Part shown: in pieces, positions 19,700-28,879 of the stretch | How the letters are laid out: every line of letters begins with the position of its first letter | Numbering within the stretch: the first letter of the stretch is position 1 | Assembly: GCF_041549525.1 (NCBI RefSeq) | Contig: NZ_CP157456.1 | Span: forward strand, 1,736,001-1,800,000 | Direction: 5' to 3' | Origin: Paenarthrobacter aurescens | Lineage (GTDB): Bacteria > Actinomycetota > Actinomycetes > Actinomycetales > Micrococcaceae | DNA: 64,000 bases | Translations under genes and position numbers: made by a program | Notes under the pieces: generated by a model | What the model saw: the letters and a program-made list of their open reading frames with translations, nothing else | Databases searched by the model: none | Told to the model about the DNA's origin: nothing

Positions 19700-20398
19700 A
19701 TGGCTTTGACGCCAGAAGACGTTGTCAACAAGCGCTTTCAGCCGACCAAGTTCCGCGAAGGCTACGACCAGGACGAGGTTGATGACTTCCTCGACGAGAT
19801 CGTGGTGGAACTCCGCCGCTTGAACCAGGAAAACGACGAACTTCGCAAGAAGCTCGGCGAGGCCGGATCGGCCGTTCCTGCTGCAACTGCTGCGGCTCCG
19901 GTGGTCGAGAAGGTTCCGGCCCCGGTCAAGGTTGACAAGGAAGCTGAGGCAAAGGCCGAGGCCGAAGCCAAGGCAGCAGAAGATGCCAAGAAGAGGGAAG
20001 CCGAGAAGGCAGCAGCTGCTGCTGCAGCTCCGAAGGCACCGGCTGCAAACAACGGCGTCACCACTTCCGCTGAGTCCGCTGCAGGCCTGCTCGCCATGGC
20101 GCAGCAGATGCACGACAAACACGTTGCCGACGGCGCGCAGCAGAAGGAAAAGATCATTGCCGAGGCTCAGATCGAGGCTTCCAGCCTCGTCAACGACGCC
20201 CAGGAGAAGTCCCGCAAGATCCTTGGTGCCCTCGAGCAGCAGCGCTCCGTCCTTGAGCGCAAGGTTGAGCAGCTCCGTGGCTTCGAGCGCGACTACCGTT
20301 CACGCCTGAAGGCTTACATCGAAGGCCAGCTCCGCGACCTCGACGCCCGTGGTTCCGTCGCTGCCCCTGAGGTTGGCGAAGCAACCGCTGACGTTTAG
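19700..20398 (+). CDS. wag31: Polar growth protein DivIVA (Wag31)
   Basis: A 232-residue coiled-coil protein that marks negatively curved membranes and recruits the polar growth machinery. The N-terminal DivIVA domain MALTPEDVVNKRFQPTKFR... (about 1-60) carries the membrane-binding tip and the motif YDQDEVDDFLDEI. An Ala/Glu/Lys-rich low-complexity segment (about 60-130) and a second long coiled coil (about 130-215) follow. ATG at 19700 with GAGGTGACC upstream. It ends the division cluster, closed by a strong terminator at 20409-20447. Confidence 0.95.
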   Translation: MALTPEDVVNKRFQPTKFREGYDQDEVDDFLDEIVVELRRLNQENDELRKKLGEAGSAVPAATAAAPVVEKVPAPVKVDKEAEAKAEAEAKAAEDAKKREAEKAAAAAAAPKAPAANNGVTTSAESAAGLLAMAQQMHDKHVADGAQQKEKIIAEAQIEASSLVNDAQEKSRKILGALEQQRSVLERKVEQLRGFERDYRSRLKAYIEGQLRDLDARGSVAAPEVGEATADV

Positions 20399-20408
20399 CA
20401 AGTATTCT

Positions 20409-20447
20409 GAAAGCCGGTGGCTGAGGTTTCCTCGGCCGCCGGCTTTC
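20409..20447 (+). terminator. Terminator after wag31
   Basis: An 18-bp stem with two G-U pairs: 20409-20426 (starting GAAAGCCGG) pairs with 20430-20447 (ending CCGGCTTTC), loop TTT. It marks the end of the dcw transcript. Confidence 0.75.
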
Positions 20448-20497
20448 GCTGTTAAAAGCACAGACAGCACCCCACACGCTTCCCGAATGAAAGCATT

Positions 20498-21106
20498 ATG
20501 ACCGACGACTCCACCGCTGATGCCACACAGCCGACGTCCACAGGGCGCCGTAAGTGGCGTCCTGCCATGCTCTGGCTCTTCACTGGCTTTGCCGTGTTTG
20601 CCTACGTTTTTGACCAGCTCACCAAACTCTGGGTAACCAGCAACATGACTGAGGGTGAGCGCATTCCGGTGTTGCCGCCGCTGCTGCACTGGTACTTCAT
20701 CCGTAATTCCGGGGCGGCGTTCTCCATAGGTGAGAACGTTACGTGGATTTTCACGATCGTCATGGCTGTGGTCTCCGTGGCGATTCTCTTTCAGCTGCGG
20801 AAGCTGGGCTCGGCCTGGTGGGCGCTTTCCCTCGGCCTGCTCTTGGGAGGTGCGCTTGGCAACCTGACTGACCGCCTGTTCCGGGAGCCGTCCTTCGCCA
20901 TGGGCCATGTGGTGGACTTCATTCAGCTGCCGAACTTCGCCATCTTCAACATTGCAGACTCGGCGGTGGTTTCCGGCGTCGTCATTATCTGTCTCCTGAC
21001 GCTGCGGGGGATCGGAATGGACGGTACGCGTCATGTTGCCCCGCCAAAGCCGGCCAAGAATGCCAAAGCTGCCGGCGGTACAACCGGGGAGCCTGCTGGT
21101 GAGTAA
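20498..21106 (+). CDS. lspA: Lipoprotein signal peptidase LspA
   Basis: A 202-residue membrane aspartyl protease that cleaves signal peptides from prolipoproteins. Four membrane segments are visible (near 22-42, 80-98, 105-122, 148-170). Family motifs are present: DQLTKLWV (near 45), RNSGAAFS (near 70), [12 protein letters not shown] with catalytic Asp (near 128) and [11 protein letters not shown] with the second catalytic Asp (near 150). N- and C-terminal tails are hydrophilic and longer than in E. coli. ATG at 20498; it overlaps the rluD start by 8 bases. Confidence 0.96.
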   Translation: MTDDSTADATQPTSTGRRKWRPAMLWLFTGFAVFAYVFDQLTKLWVTSNMTEGERIPVLPPLLHWYFIRNSGAAFSIGENVTWIFTIVMAVVSVAILFQLRKLGSAWWALSLGLLLGGALGNLTDRLFREPSFAMGHVVDFIQLPNFAIFNIADSAVVSGVVIICLLTLRGIGMDGTRHVAPPKPAKNAKAAGGTTGEPAGE

Positions 21107-22025
21107 GTCCGTGGTGGTACCCGAAGAGCTGGCCGGAGTACGTGTTGACGCCGGCTTGGCTCAGCTTCTGGACATTTCCAGGTCAGCAGCGGCATTGCTG
21201 ATATCAGAAGGAAACGTCACCAGCGGCGGAGTTGCGCTGGGCAAGTCGGCGAAGCTCGTTGCCGGCGCAGCTCTTGATGTCACGGTTCCCGAGCGGCCGG
21301 ATCCCTTGGAAGTCGTGGAGGAAGTTGTGGAAGGCCTGAAGATCCTGCTGGACGACGACGAATTTGTTGTCATCGACAAACCCGTGGGGGTAGCTGCCCA
21401 TCCTTCACCAGGCTGGGTTGGACCCACGGTGGTGGGAGGCTTGGCCGGCGCGGGATACAGGATTTCAACATCCGGAGCCCCCGAGCGCGCGGGGATTGTC
21501 CACCGGCTCGATGTGGGAACGTCCGGTGTCATGGTGGTGGCCAAGACCGAGAACGCCTACACGGTGCTGAAAAAGGCGTTCAAGGAACGTACCGTGGACA
21601 AGGTTTACCACGCAGTGGTCCAGGGGCTGCCCGATCCCCTCCAGGGCACCATTGATGCCCCGATCGGGCGCCATCCCGGCCATGACTGGCGTTTCGCCGT
21701 CATAGAGGACGGCCGGCCCTCGGTGACCCACTACGAGGTCCTGGAAGCTTTCGGCAAGGCAACCCTGGTGGAAGTGCACCTGGAAACTGGGCGTACCCAC
21801 CAGATCCGTGTGCACTTCTCAGCCTTGCGGCACCCCTGTGCCGGAGATCTCACCTATGGAGCGGATCCGCGCCTTGCTGCCACGCTGGGGCTCACCCGGC
21901 AATGGCTGCACGCACGTCAACTTGGATTCACGCACCCCCGCACGGGCGACTGGGTGGAAGTGAGCAGCGAATACCCTGCGGACCTGCAGTACGCTTTGGA
22001 CCTGCTGGCCACCGGATCCGCGTAG
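21099..22025 (+). CDS. rluD: RluD/RluA-family 23S rRNA pseudouridine synthase
   Basis: A 308-residue pseudouridine synthase with an N-terminal S4 RNA-binding domain (about 10-70) and the RluA-type catalytic domain. The catalytic Asp sits in [15 protein letters not shown] (near residue 135), followed by the family segments KVYHAVVQG and [23 protein letters not shown]. The start is set at GTG 21099, with GGGGAG six to eight bases upstream and an 8-base overlap with lspA. A longer in-frame ORF from 21033 would overlap lspA by 74 bases and lacks support. The lspA-rluD pairing is widely conserved. Confidence 0.92.
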   Translation: MSKSVVVPEELAGVRVDAGLAQLLDISRSAAALLISEGNVTSGGVALGKSAKLVAGAALDVTVPERPDPLEVVEEVVEGLKILLDDDEFVVIDKPVGVAAHPSPGWVGPTVVGGLAGAGYRISTSGAPERAGIVHRLDVGTSGVMVVAKTENAYTVLKKAFKERTVDKVYHAVVQGLPDPLQGTIDAPIGRHPGHDWRFAVIEDGRPSVTHYEVLEAFGKATLVEVHLETGRTHQIRVHFSALRHPCAGDLTYGADPRLAATLGLTRQWLHARQLGFTHPRTGDWVEVSSEYPADLQYALDLLATGSA

Positions 22026-22070
22026 ACGGAATTCACTGCCCGGGTCCGTTTTACGTATAGTCCGGGACGG

Positions 22071-22076
22071 TAGACT
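22071..22076 (+). promoter_or_regulatory. Candidate -10 of leaderless dnaE promoter
   Basis: TAGACT lies six bases before the GTG at 22083, with no Shine-Dalgarno sequence between them. The -35 region is weak (TTTTAC at 22049-22054). Confidence 0.35.
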
Positions 22077-22082
22077 GTCGTG

Positions 22083-25000
22083 GTGACTTCCAGCAATGAT
22101 TCGTTCGTCCATCTGCACACCCATACCGAATACTCCATGCTGGATGGAGCTGCCCGGCTCGGAGAGCTTTTCGATGAAACCGAGCGGTTGGGGATGCCCG
22201 CCCTGGCTACGACAGACCACGGATATCTGTTCGGAGCGTTCGACTTCTGGCGCAAAGCCACGGACAAGGGCATTAAGCCGATCATCGGCGTCGAAGCCTA
22301 TGTGACGCCCGGTACCGCCCGCGGGGACAAAGAGCGCGTGCGCTGGGGAGATGAAAGCCAGCGTAAGGACGACGTCTCCGGTGGTGGCTCCTACACGCAC
22401 ATGACGCTCCTGAGCTATAACAACGTGGGGATGCGGAACCTCTTCAGGGCTTCCTCCATTGCCTCCCTGGACTCAGTGTTCGGCAAATGGCCGCGGCTGG
22501 ACCGGGAACTGCTCAACACCTACTCCGAAGGCCTGATCGCCACCACAGGATGCCCGTCCGGAGAGGTTCAGACCAAACTGCGGCTGGGCCTCTACCGTGA
22601 GGCCGTGGAGGCAGCAGCGGAGTTCCGCGACATTTTTGGAGCGGAGAACTACTTCTGCGAGCTCATGGACCACGGCCTGGACATCGAACGCCGTGTTACA
22701 GGTGACCTTCTGCGCTTGGCGAAGGAACTGAACCTTCCGCTGGTGGCCACCAACGACCTCCACTACACCCATGAGCACGATGCCAAGGCCCACGAAGCGT
22801 TGTTGGCCATCCAGTCCGGTTCCACGCTCCTGGAACCGACGTACGACAACGGCGGATCCCGCTTTGCGTTCTCCGGCAGCGGCTACTACCTCAAGTCACC
22901 GCAGGAAATGCGGGAGCTGTTCCGGGATCACCCTGAAGCCTGCGACAACACGCTGCTGATCGCCGAGCGCTGCGAGGTTTCCTTCAACACCGGCGCCAAC
23001 TACATGCCGCGCTTCCCCTGCCCTCCCGGGGAAGACGAAACCTCCTGGTTGGTCAAGGAAGTAGATGCCGGCCTGAAGTACCGCTACCCCCAGGGCATCC
23101 CGGACAAAGTCCGCAAGCAGGCGGACTATGAACTGGGCGTCATTACGTCCATGGGATTCCCCGGGTACTTCCTGGTGGTTGCCGACTTCATCAACTGGGC
23201 CAAGAACAACGGCATCCGTGTAGGTCCGGGCCGTGGTTCCGGTGCAGGTTCCATGGTGGCCTACGCCATGCGCATCACGGATCTTGATCCTTTGCAGCAC
23301 GGCCTGATCTTTGAGCGCTTCCTCAACCCTGACCGCGTCTCCATGCCTGACTTCGACGTCGATTTCGATGATAGGCGCCGCTCGGAAGTCATTGACTACG
23401 TCACCAAAAAGTACGGCGACGAGCGCGTGGCCATGATCGTCACGTATGGCACCATCAAGACCAAACAGGCGCTGAAGGACTCTTCCCGAGTGCTGGGCTA
23501 CCCGTTCAGCATGGGTGAGACCCTCACCAAGGCCCTTCCGCCTGCGGTCATGGCCAAGGACATTCCGTTGGCGGACATCCAGAACCCGGAGTCCAAGCGG
23601 TACAGCGAAGCAGGGGACTTCCGCCAACTGATCGCCACCGATCCTGAGGCCGCCAAGGTCTTTGAGACCGCGTTGGGCATTGAGGGCCTGAAGCGCCAGT
23701 GGGGCGTTCACGCAGCCGGCGTCATCATGTCCTCGGATCCCATCATTGACGTCATTCCCATCATGCGCCGTTTCCAGGACGGCCAGGTCATCACCCAGTT
23801 CGATTACCCGACGTCCGAAGGCCTCGGCCTGATCAAGATGGACTTCCTGGGTCTGAGAAACCTGACGATCATTTCTGATGCCCTGGAAAACATCAAGATG
23901 AACCGCGGCGTTGACCTGGATCTTGAAAACCTGGAACTCGACGACGCTGCTTCCTACGAGCTCCTGGCCCGTGGCGACACCCTGGGCGTCTTCCAGCTCG
24001 ACGGCGGGCCCATGCGGTCGCTGCTCAAGCTCATGAAGCCTGACAACTTTGAAGACATTTCCGCAGTTCTTGCGCTGTACCGTCCTGGTCCCATGGGCGC
24101 CAACGCCCACACCGACTACGCCCTGCGTAAAAACGGGATCCAGGAAGTCATTCCCATCCATCCGGAATTGGAAGAGCCTCTCAAGGAGATCCTTGGCGGT
24201 ACCTTCGGCCTGATTGTGTATCAGGAGCAGGTGATGGCCGTAGCCCAGAAGTTGGCGGGCTACTCACTGGGCCAGGCAGACATCCTTCGCCGTGCCATGG
24301 GTAAGAAGAAGAAATCCGAGCTGGACAAGCAGTTCGCCGGCTTCTCCCAAGGCATGCAGGACAACGGTTACTCCATGGCCGCCGTCAAGACGCTCTGGGA
24401 CATCCTGCTTCCGTTCTCCGATTACGCCTTCAACAAGGCACACTCGGCAGCGTACGGTGTGATCTCCTACTGGACGGCATACCTGAAGGCCCACTATGCA
24501 CCGGAGTACATGGCGGCCTTGCTGACCTCCGTGGGTGATGACAAGGATAAGTCCGCCATCTACCTCAATGAGTGCCGCAGGATGGGCATCACTGTCCTCC
24601 CGCCGGATGTCAACGAGTCCTCGCTCAACTTCACCCCGGTGGGAACGGACATCCGCTTCGGCATGGGTGCCATCCGCAATGTGGGCGTCAACGTGGTGGA
24701 TGCCATGGTTGCTGCCCGCACGTCCGAGGGCAAGTACACCTCCTTCAAGGACTTCCTCCTGAAGGTGCCCGCCGTGGTGTGCAACAAACGCACCATCGAA
24801 TCGCTGATCAAAGCCGGAGCGTTTGATTCGCTGGGCCATCATCGGCGTGCTCTGGCGATGATCCATGAAGAAGCCATCGATTCTGTGATCACCCTCAAGC
24901 GCAACGAAGCGATTGGCCAGTTCGATCTTTTCGCCGGCTTTGAGGATCAGGAGCCCGAAGCGTCGCTGACCACCGAGATCCCGGACCTGCCCGAGTGGGA

Positions 25001-25640
25001 GAAGAAGGACAAGCTCTCCTTTGAACGGGACATGCTGGGCCTCTACGTTTCTGACCATCCCCTGCAGGGTTTGGAAGGGGTCCTCAGCCAGCACGCGGAA
25101 CAATCCATCACTTCGATCATCGCCGAGGACGGACCGCACGACGGCGCCATTGTCACCATTGCCGGCATGATCACCTCGCTGAGCCGCAGGATCGCCAAGG
25201 CCAGTGGCAACGCGTATGCCAGGGCGGAGATCGAGGACCTCGGCGCTTCCATGGAGGTCATGTTCTTCGGTCAGGTCTACGGTCCCATTGCCTCAGTCCT
25301 GGCCGAGGACCTCATTGTTGTGGTCAAGGGCCGGTTGCAGCGCCGGGATGATGGTGCGGTGACCCTGAACTGTATGGAGCTTTCCGTGCCGGACCTCAGC
25401 GAAAGCGTCAACGGACCGGTGGTCATCACCATCCCTACGTTCAAAGCAACAGAAGCGGTGGTTACGGACTTGCGTGATGTGCTGCGCACTCACCGGGGCA
25501 ACTCCGAAGTCCGCCTCAAGCTGATGGGCGATACAAAGGTGGAGGTTATGGGTTTGCCGGTCCATATGCGGGTCAATCCCAGTCCGTCACTTTTTGGCGA
25601 CCTGAAAGTCCTGCTGGGGCCCGCCTGCCTGGATCACTGA
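22083..25640 (+). CDS. dnaE: DNA polymerase III alpha subunit DnaE
   Basis: The replicative DNA polymerase subunit, about 1185 residues, C-family. The N-terminal PHP domain begins FVHLHTHTEYSMLDGAAR (residues 7-24). The palm carries PDFDVDFDDRRRSEVIDYV (near 420), which supplies catalytic aspartates, and DGGPMRSLLK and DYAFNKAHSAAYG follow in the fingers and thumb. The C-terminal half has the helix-hairpin-helix and OB-fold regions (IVTIAGMITSLSRR near 1020). Two adjacent GTG codons (22080, 22083) are possible starts; 22083 is preferred because TAGACT lies 6 bases upstream. An alpha-type DnaE without exonuclease domain. Confidence 0.97.
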   Translation: MTSSNDSFVHLHTHTEYSMLDGAARLGELFDETERLGMPALATTDHGYLFGAFDFWRKATDKGIKPIIGVEAYVTPGTARGDKERVRWGDESQRKDDVSGGGSYTHMTLLSYNNVGMRNLFRASSIASLDSVFGKWPRLDRELLNTYSEGLIATTGCPSGEVQTKLRLGLYREAVEAAAEFRDIFGAENYFCELMDHGLDIERRVTGDLLRLAKELNLPLVATNDLHYTHEHDAKAHEALLAIQSGSTLLEPTYDNGGSRFAFSGSGYYLKSPQEMRELFRDHPEACDNTLLIAERCEVSFNTGANYMPRFPCPPGEDETSWLVKEVDAGLKYRYPQGIPDKVRKQADYELGVITSMGFPGYFLVVADFINWAKNNGIRVGPGRGSGAGSMVAYAMRITDLDPLQHGLIFERFLNPDRVSMPDFDVDFDDRRRSEVIDYVTKKYGDERVAMIVTYGTIKTKQALKDSSRVLGYPFSMGETLTKALPPAVMAKDIPLADIQNPESKRYSEAGDFRQLIATDPEAAKVFETALGIEGLKRQWGVHAAGVIMSSDPIIDVIPIMRRFQDGQVITQFDYPTSEGLGLIKMDFLGLRNLTIISDALENIKMNRGVDLDLENLELDDAASYELLARGDTLGVFQLDGGPMRSLLKLMKPDNFEDISAVLALYRPGPMGANAHTDYALRKNGIQEVIPIHPELEEPLKEILGGTFGLIVYQEQVMAVAQKLAGYSLGQADILRRAMGKKKKSELDKQFAGFSQGMQDNGYSMAAVKTLWDILLPFSDYAFNKAHSAAYGVISYWTAYLKAHYAPEYMAALLTSVGDDKDKSAIYLNECRRMGITVLPPDVNESSLNFTPVGTDIRFGMGAIRNVGVNVVDAMVAARTSEGKYTSFKDFLLKVPAVVCNKRTIESLIKAGAFDSLGHHRRALAMIHEEAIDSVITLKRNEAIGQFDLFAGFEDQEPEASLTTEIPDLPEWEKKDKLSFERDMLGLYVSDHPLQGLEGVLSQHAEQSITSIIAEDGPHDGAIVTIAGMITSLSRRIAKASGNAYARAEIEDLGASMEVMFFGQVYGPIASVLAEDLIVVVKGRLQRRDDGAVTLNCMELSVPDLSESVNGPVVITIPTFKATEAVVTDLRDVLRTHRGNSEVRLKLMGDTKVEVMGLPVHMRVNPSPSLFGDLKVLLGPACLDH

Positions 25641-25663
25641 AATTTGCCGGGATCGCAAATTTC
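25639..25663. terminator. Bidirectional hairpin between dnaE and flavin reductase
   Basis: Perfect 9-bp stem GAAATTTGC (25639-25647) with GCAAATTTC (25655-25663), 7-base loop. It sits between convergent genes. A duplicated GGGGCACTATAT-like segment follows at about 25666-25691. Confidence 0.5.
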
Positions 25664-25686
25664 CCCAGGGCACTATATCCGGGGCA

Positions 25687-26187
25687 CTATATTTCGTAGT
25701 CGAGCGGTGCAGGTTTGCTGTAGGCGCCGCTGTGGTAGAGCAGGGGAGTGCCGTCTTCGCCGACTTGCCCGTCTACAACCTCCACCACCACTACTGCGTT
25801 GTTCTCAAAAGACAAGCGCATTTGGATCCGGCCCACAAGCCATCCGCTGACGTCCTTGAGGATGGGAACATCGTGGGGCCCGGGCTCCCAGTGATCGCCG
25901 TCGAACCGGTCGCGTGTCCGGGCAAACCGATTGGCGAGGGCCTGGTTTTCGAGCCCCAGCATGTGGACTCCGATGTATTCAGCGTTGGCCACAGCCGGCC
26001 AGGAACTGGAGCTCCTGGCCATGTTGAAGGTGAAGCGGGGCGGCTCGGCGGACAGGGAGGCCACGGACGTGGCGGTGAATCCGAAGGGGCTTCCGTTAAG
26101 GTTCGCCGTGATGATTGCCACCCCGGCGGCGTGCCGGCGGAACATCTCCCTGAAAGTCTGATCGAAGCCGGATGGTTCGCTGGACAC
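25687..26187 (-). CDS. Flavin reductase-like FMN-binding protein
   Basis: A 166-residue protein of the flavin reductase-like domain family (FMN-binding split barrel, HpaC type). Visible signatures: FREMFRRHAAGVAIITANLNGSPFGFTATSV (residues 11-41), LSAEPPRFTFNMARSSSSW, and the C-terminal YHSGAYSKPAPLDYEI. Such enzymes reduce free flavin for two-component monooxygenases, but no oxygenase partner is nearby, so the physiological role is open. The start is set at the GTG at 26187 with CAGGAG upstream; the longer in-frame reading to 26322 has an unconserved N-terminus. Convergent with dnaE. Confidence 0.85.
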   Translation of the reverse strand: MSSEPSGFDQTFREMFRRHAAGVAIITANLNGSPFGFTATSVASLSAEPPRFTFNMARSSSSWPAVANAEYIGVHMLGLENQALANRFARTRDRFDGDHWEPGPHDVPILKDVSGWLVGRIQMRLSFENNAVVVVEVVDGQVGEDGTPLLYHSGAYSKPAPLDYEI

Positions 26188-26266
26188 GTGGGCATTCTCC
26201 TGAACTGTGGCTGTGGTACATCTCTCCTTCAGCGTATTCCTCCGGTGCTGCAAGCCCCACATTTTG

Positions 26267-26294
26267 TTGAGTAGGCGTGAACCTTTGTTAATGT
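26267..26294 (+). promoter_or_regulatory. Candidate leaderless promoter of the 26302 gene
   Basis: -35 TTGAGT (26267-26272), 16-bp spacer, -10 TAATGT (26289-26294), then seven bases to the ATG at 26302. No Shine-Dalgarno sequence is present. Confidence 0.4.
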
Positions 26295-26301
26295 GAGTTC
26301 C

Positions 26302-26835
26302 ATGACCGAGCCCACCGTGCACGTCCCAGCCGTTGCAGAACCGATGCCCACCGTGAAGCCCCGGCGGGCCAGGGACCTTCTTTGGCTGGTCCTTCCGGCT
26401 GCTGCGGGCGTGGTGGCCGGGGTGTTGTGGTGGTTACTCGCACCTGGCGGTTTGAACCTGGTCTCGGGAAATCCGGACCTGGCCAATGCTGCGAATCCCG
26501 ATTCCTGGCTTCCGCGCGACCTTGTGCTCGGCGCCTTGATGTTGCTGGCAGGATGCGCTACCGGCGTCATGCTTGATGGAAAGCTGCAGGGCGAGGGTTC
26601 CGGCCGGCGCTTGGGATTTGCTCTTGCCGGTGGCGCCCTGGGCGCTTTCATCGCTTGGCTGGTGGGGCTGCTGACGGCCCAGTTGTTCGGTCCGGCGCCG
26701 GATCCGGCGCTTGGTCCGGGCTTTGGCTTCACGCTTCGCTCCTCCGCCGTGCTGGTGCTGTGGCCAGCCGCGGTCGCCTTCATCACGTTCGTCCTGGCCC
26801 TGTTCGGGGTTCTGTCAAAGAAGCCCGTAAAATAG
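26302..26835 (+). CDS. Conserved hypothetical membrane protein
   Basis: A 177-residue protein with four predicted membrane segments (about residues 25-47, 70-88, 98-120 and 145-167) and a short Pro-rich cytoplasmic N-terminus. The first outside loop ([25 protein letters not shown]) is followed by the second membrane span. It resembles actinobacterial small membrane proteins of the DUF2567 kind, but the family assignment is tentative. The ATG at 26302 is chosen because a -10 element lies 7 bases upstream; a GTG at 26293 is an alternative. It ends four bases before hisD and may be co-transcribed with it. Confidence 0.7.
   Translation: MTEPTVHVPAVAEPMPTVKPRRARDLLWLVLPAAAGVVAGVLWWLLAPGGLNLVSGNPDLANAANPDSWLPRDLVLGALMLLAGCATGVMLDGKLQGEGSGRRLGFALAGGALGAFIAWLVGLLTAQLFGPAPDPALGPGFGFTLRSSAVLVLWPAAVAFITFVLALFGVLSKKPVK
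26828..26833 (+). promoter_or_regulatory. Candidate -10 of leaderless hisD promoter
   Basis: TAAAAT overlaps the stop codon of the upstream gene and lies six bases before the hisD GTG at 26840; there is no ribosome binding site. No good -35 is visible. Confidence 0.3.
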
Positions 26836-26839
26836 CCGG

Positions 26840-28213
26840 GTGACCACTTCCTCGGAAACCTCTGCGCCCTCCACTGACACCCTTTACTTCCGGAGCATCG
26901 ACTTCCGGGGCCGCCACCTGACTTTGGCGGAGCTGCGTGCGGCGGTGCCCAGGGCACAGCATCAGACCATGGCAGACGCGGAGCAGAAGGTCCTGGACAT
27001 CATTTCCGATGTCCGGAGCCGGGGCTTTGCCGCTTTGGGAGAGCTGGCCAGCAGATTCGACGGCGTGGAGCAGTCCCACCCCCGGGTTCCGGCAGAGGAG
27101 CTCGCCCGTGCCCTGAGCGAACTCGATCCCAAGGTCCGTGCCGCTTTGGAGGAGTCCATCAACAGGGCCAGGCAGTTTGCGGAGGCGCAGCGCCCTGCCA
27201 ATGTTGATGTCCGCCTGGGCGATGGCGCCGTTGTCAGCCAGAACTGGATTCCGGTGGGACGTGTTGGGCTCTACGTTCCCGGCGGGCTGGCTCCCTTGGC
27301 GTCCTCGGTCATTATGAACGTTGTGCCCGCCGTCGCTGCCGGGGTCAAGTCCATTGCGCTGGCCTCCCCGCCGCAGAAAGACTTCGATGGCCTTCCGCAC
27401 CCCACCATCCTCGCCGCCGCAAAACTGCTGGGCATCGATGAGGTGTACGCCATCGGCGGTGCACAGGCCATCGTTTCGTTCGCTTACGGCATCCCTGGGA
27501 CCGGAGATGAATTGCCCATAGAGCCTGTTGACGTGGTCACGGGTCCGGGCAACATTTTTGTGGCTACAGCCAAGCGGCTGGTTAAGGGCGTGGTGGGCAT
27601 CGACTCCGAGGCCGGAACCACGGAGATCGCTATTCTGGCCGACTCCACGGCACAGGCCCCTCTGGTGGCTGCTGATCTCATCAGCCAGGCTGAGCACGAT
27701 CCCAAAGCAGCTTCAGTCCTGGTGACTGACTCGCAGGAGCTGGCCGACGCCGTCGTGCTTGAATTGGCGCGCCAAGCCGCCACAACAAAGCACAGCTCAC
27801 GCGTTATCGAAGCGTTGTCAGGTCCGCAGTCCGGTGTTGTCCTGGTGGATGACCTCGAGCAGGGCATCGCGGTGTGCAATGCCTATGCCGCAGAACACCT
27901 GGAAATCATGACGGCGGACGCGGCAGCCGTTGCAGCGCGGATCCATAACGCGGGAGCGGTTTTCGTGGGCGATTTCAGCCCGGTGAGCCTGGGAGATTAC
28001 TGCGCCGGTTCCAACCACGTGTTGCCCACGAGCGGGACGGCTGCTTTCTCCTCGGGGCTCAACGTCACAACCTTCCTCCGCGCAGTGCAGGTCATCAATT
28101 ATGACCGTGCCGCGTTGGAGGAAGTCAGTGGACACATTGTGAGCCTGGCCGGGGCTGAGGACCTTCCCGGCCACGGTGATGCTGTTCGGATTCGTTTCGC
28201 AGAGGCCCCCTGA
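26840..28213 (+). CDS. hisD: Histidinol dehydrogenase HisD
   Basis: A 457-residue zinc enzyme that oxidises L-histidinol to histidine in two NAD-dependent steps. Signatures: [19 protein letters not shown] (near 140), [46 protein letters not shown] and [10 protein letters not shown], then the C-terminal [25 protein letters not shown] with catalytic and zinc-binding residues. Here hisD stands alone, separated from other his genes; hisC/hisB do not follow. GTG start at 26840 without ribosome binding site, suggesting a leaderless message. A strong terminator at 28290-28320 may end the transcript. Confidence 0.96.
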   Translation: MTTSSETSAPSTDTLYFRSIDFRGRHLTLAELRAAVPRAQHQTMADAEQKVLDIISDVRSRGFAALGELASRFDGVEQSHPRVPAEELARALSELDPKVRAALEESINRARQFAEAQRPANVDVRLGDGAVVSQNWIPVGRVGLYVPGGLAPLASSVIMNVVPAVAAGVKSIALASPPQKDFDGLPHPTILAAAKLLGIDEVYAIGGAQAIVSFAYGIPGTGDELPIEPVDVVTGPGNIFVATAKRLVKGVVGIDSEAGTTEIAILADSTAQAPLVAADLISQAEHDPKAASVLVTDSQELADAVVLELARQAATTKHSSRVIEALSGPQSGVVLVDDLEQGIAVCNAYAAEHLEIMTADAAAVAARIHNAGAVFVGDFSPVSLGDYCAGSNHVLPTSGTAAFSSGLNVTTFLRAVQVINYDRAALEEVSGHIVSLAGAEDLPGHGDAVRIRFAEAP

Positions 28214-28215
28214 CC

Positions 28216-28252
28216 ACTACATATAAGGGTGCGCACTACTACATGTAGTAGT
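28216..28252. promoter_or_regulatory. Palindromic operator upstream of nrdR (candidate NrdR boxes)
   Basis: Perfect 18-bp palindrome ACTACTACATGTAGTAGT at 28235-28252, preceded by a degenerate copy ACTACATATAAG at 28216-28227. The two centres are 22 bp apart, about two helical turns. NrdR is known to bind paired palindromic boxes of about 16 bp spaced by whole turns. The palindrome ends 7 bases before a -35 element, so a bound protein could repress nrdR. The factor itself is inferred from position. Confidence 0.5.
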
Positions 28253-28259
28253 TACACGC

Positions 28260-28289
28260 TTGTCATTACAGTGTGGCGGACCGTAAACT
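28260..28289 (+). promoter_or_regulatory. Candidate nrdR promoter
   Basis: -35 TTGTCA (28260-28265), 18-bp spacer, -10 TAAACT (28284-28289). About 90 bases before the nrdR start. The predicted start point lies inside the terminator stem at 28290-28316. Confidence 0.5.
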
Positions 28290-28320
28290 GGTGCCGGAAG
28301 TGAAACTTCCGGCACCTTTT
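28290..28320 (+). terminator. Strong Rho-independent terminator between hisD and nrdR
   Basis: Perfect 11-bp stem GGTGCCGGAAG (28290-28300) with CTTCCGGCACC (28306-28316), loop TGAAA, followed by TTTT. It should end hisD transcription. It immediately follows the -10 of the nrdR promoter, so a nrdR transcript starting near 28296 would have only part of the left arm and escape termination. Confidence 0.85.
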
Positions 28321-28379
28321 GCGTATCCGGCATCCTGCCGGGGTCGATCCTGTGCCGGAACCGTCAGGGGAGGCCCAGC

Positions 28380-28877
28380 GTGTATTGTCCGTTCTGCCGG
28401 AATCCCGACTCCCGCGTCGTTGACAGCCGCATGGCGGACGACGGCTCCTCCATCCGCCGCCGGCGCCAGTGCCCGGAGTGCGGGCGCCGTTTCACCACTG
28501 TGGAGACCACCAGTCTGTCCGTCATCAAGAGATCGGGCGTCGGCGAGCCGTTCAGCCGGATCAAGGTCATCAGTGGAGTGCGCAAGGCCTGCCAGGGGCG
28601 GCCTGTCACCGAGGACGACCTAGCCATGCTGGCCCAGGAAGTCGAGGAGAATATCCGTTCCTCAGGTGCGGCGGAGATTGATGCCCATGAGGTGGGTCTG
28701 GCCATTCTGGGCCCACTGCGGAAGCTTGATGAAGTGGCGTACCTGCGTTTCGCCAGCGTTTATCAGGCATTTGAGTCTTTGGAAGACTTCGAGTCGGCCA
28801 TCTCGTTGCTGCGCCATGAAGCAGAAGAGGCCAAGGCAGGCGCCAAGGCCACGGGCTCGGAAAAGAGCCAACTCTAG
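28380..28877 (+). CDS. nrdR: Transcriptional repressor NrdR
   Basis: A 165-residue zinc-finger and ATP-cone repressor of ribonucleotide reductase genes. The N-terminal zinc ribbon reads YCPFC...[12 protein letters not shown] (residues 2-41, four Cys), and the ATP-cone runs from about residue 46 to 136 ([24 protein letters not shown]). The C-terminus is Ala/Lys-rich. GTG start at 28380 with AGGGGAGG about 7 bases upstream. No ribonucleotide reductase gene is in the window. Convergent with the SDR gene, with a hairpin at 28880-28919. Confidence 0.95.
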   Translation: MYCPFCRNPDSRVVDSRMADDGSSIRRRRQCPECGRRFTTVETTSLSVIKRSGVGEPFSRIKVISGVRKACQGRPVTEDDLAMLAQEVEENIRSSGAAEIDAHEVGLAILGPLRKLDEVAYLRFASVYQAFESLEDFESAISLLRHEAEEAKAGAKATGSEKSQL

Positions 28878-28879
28878 CT

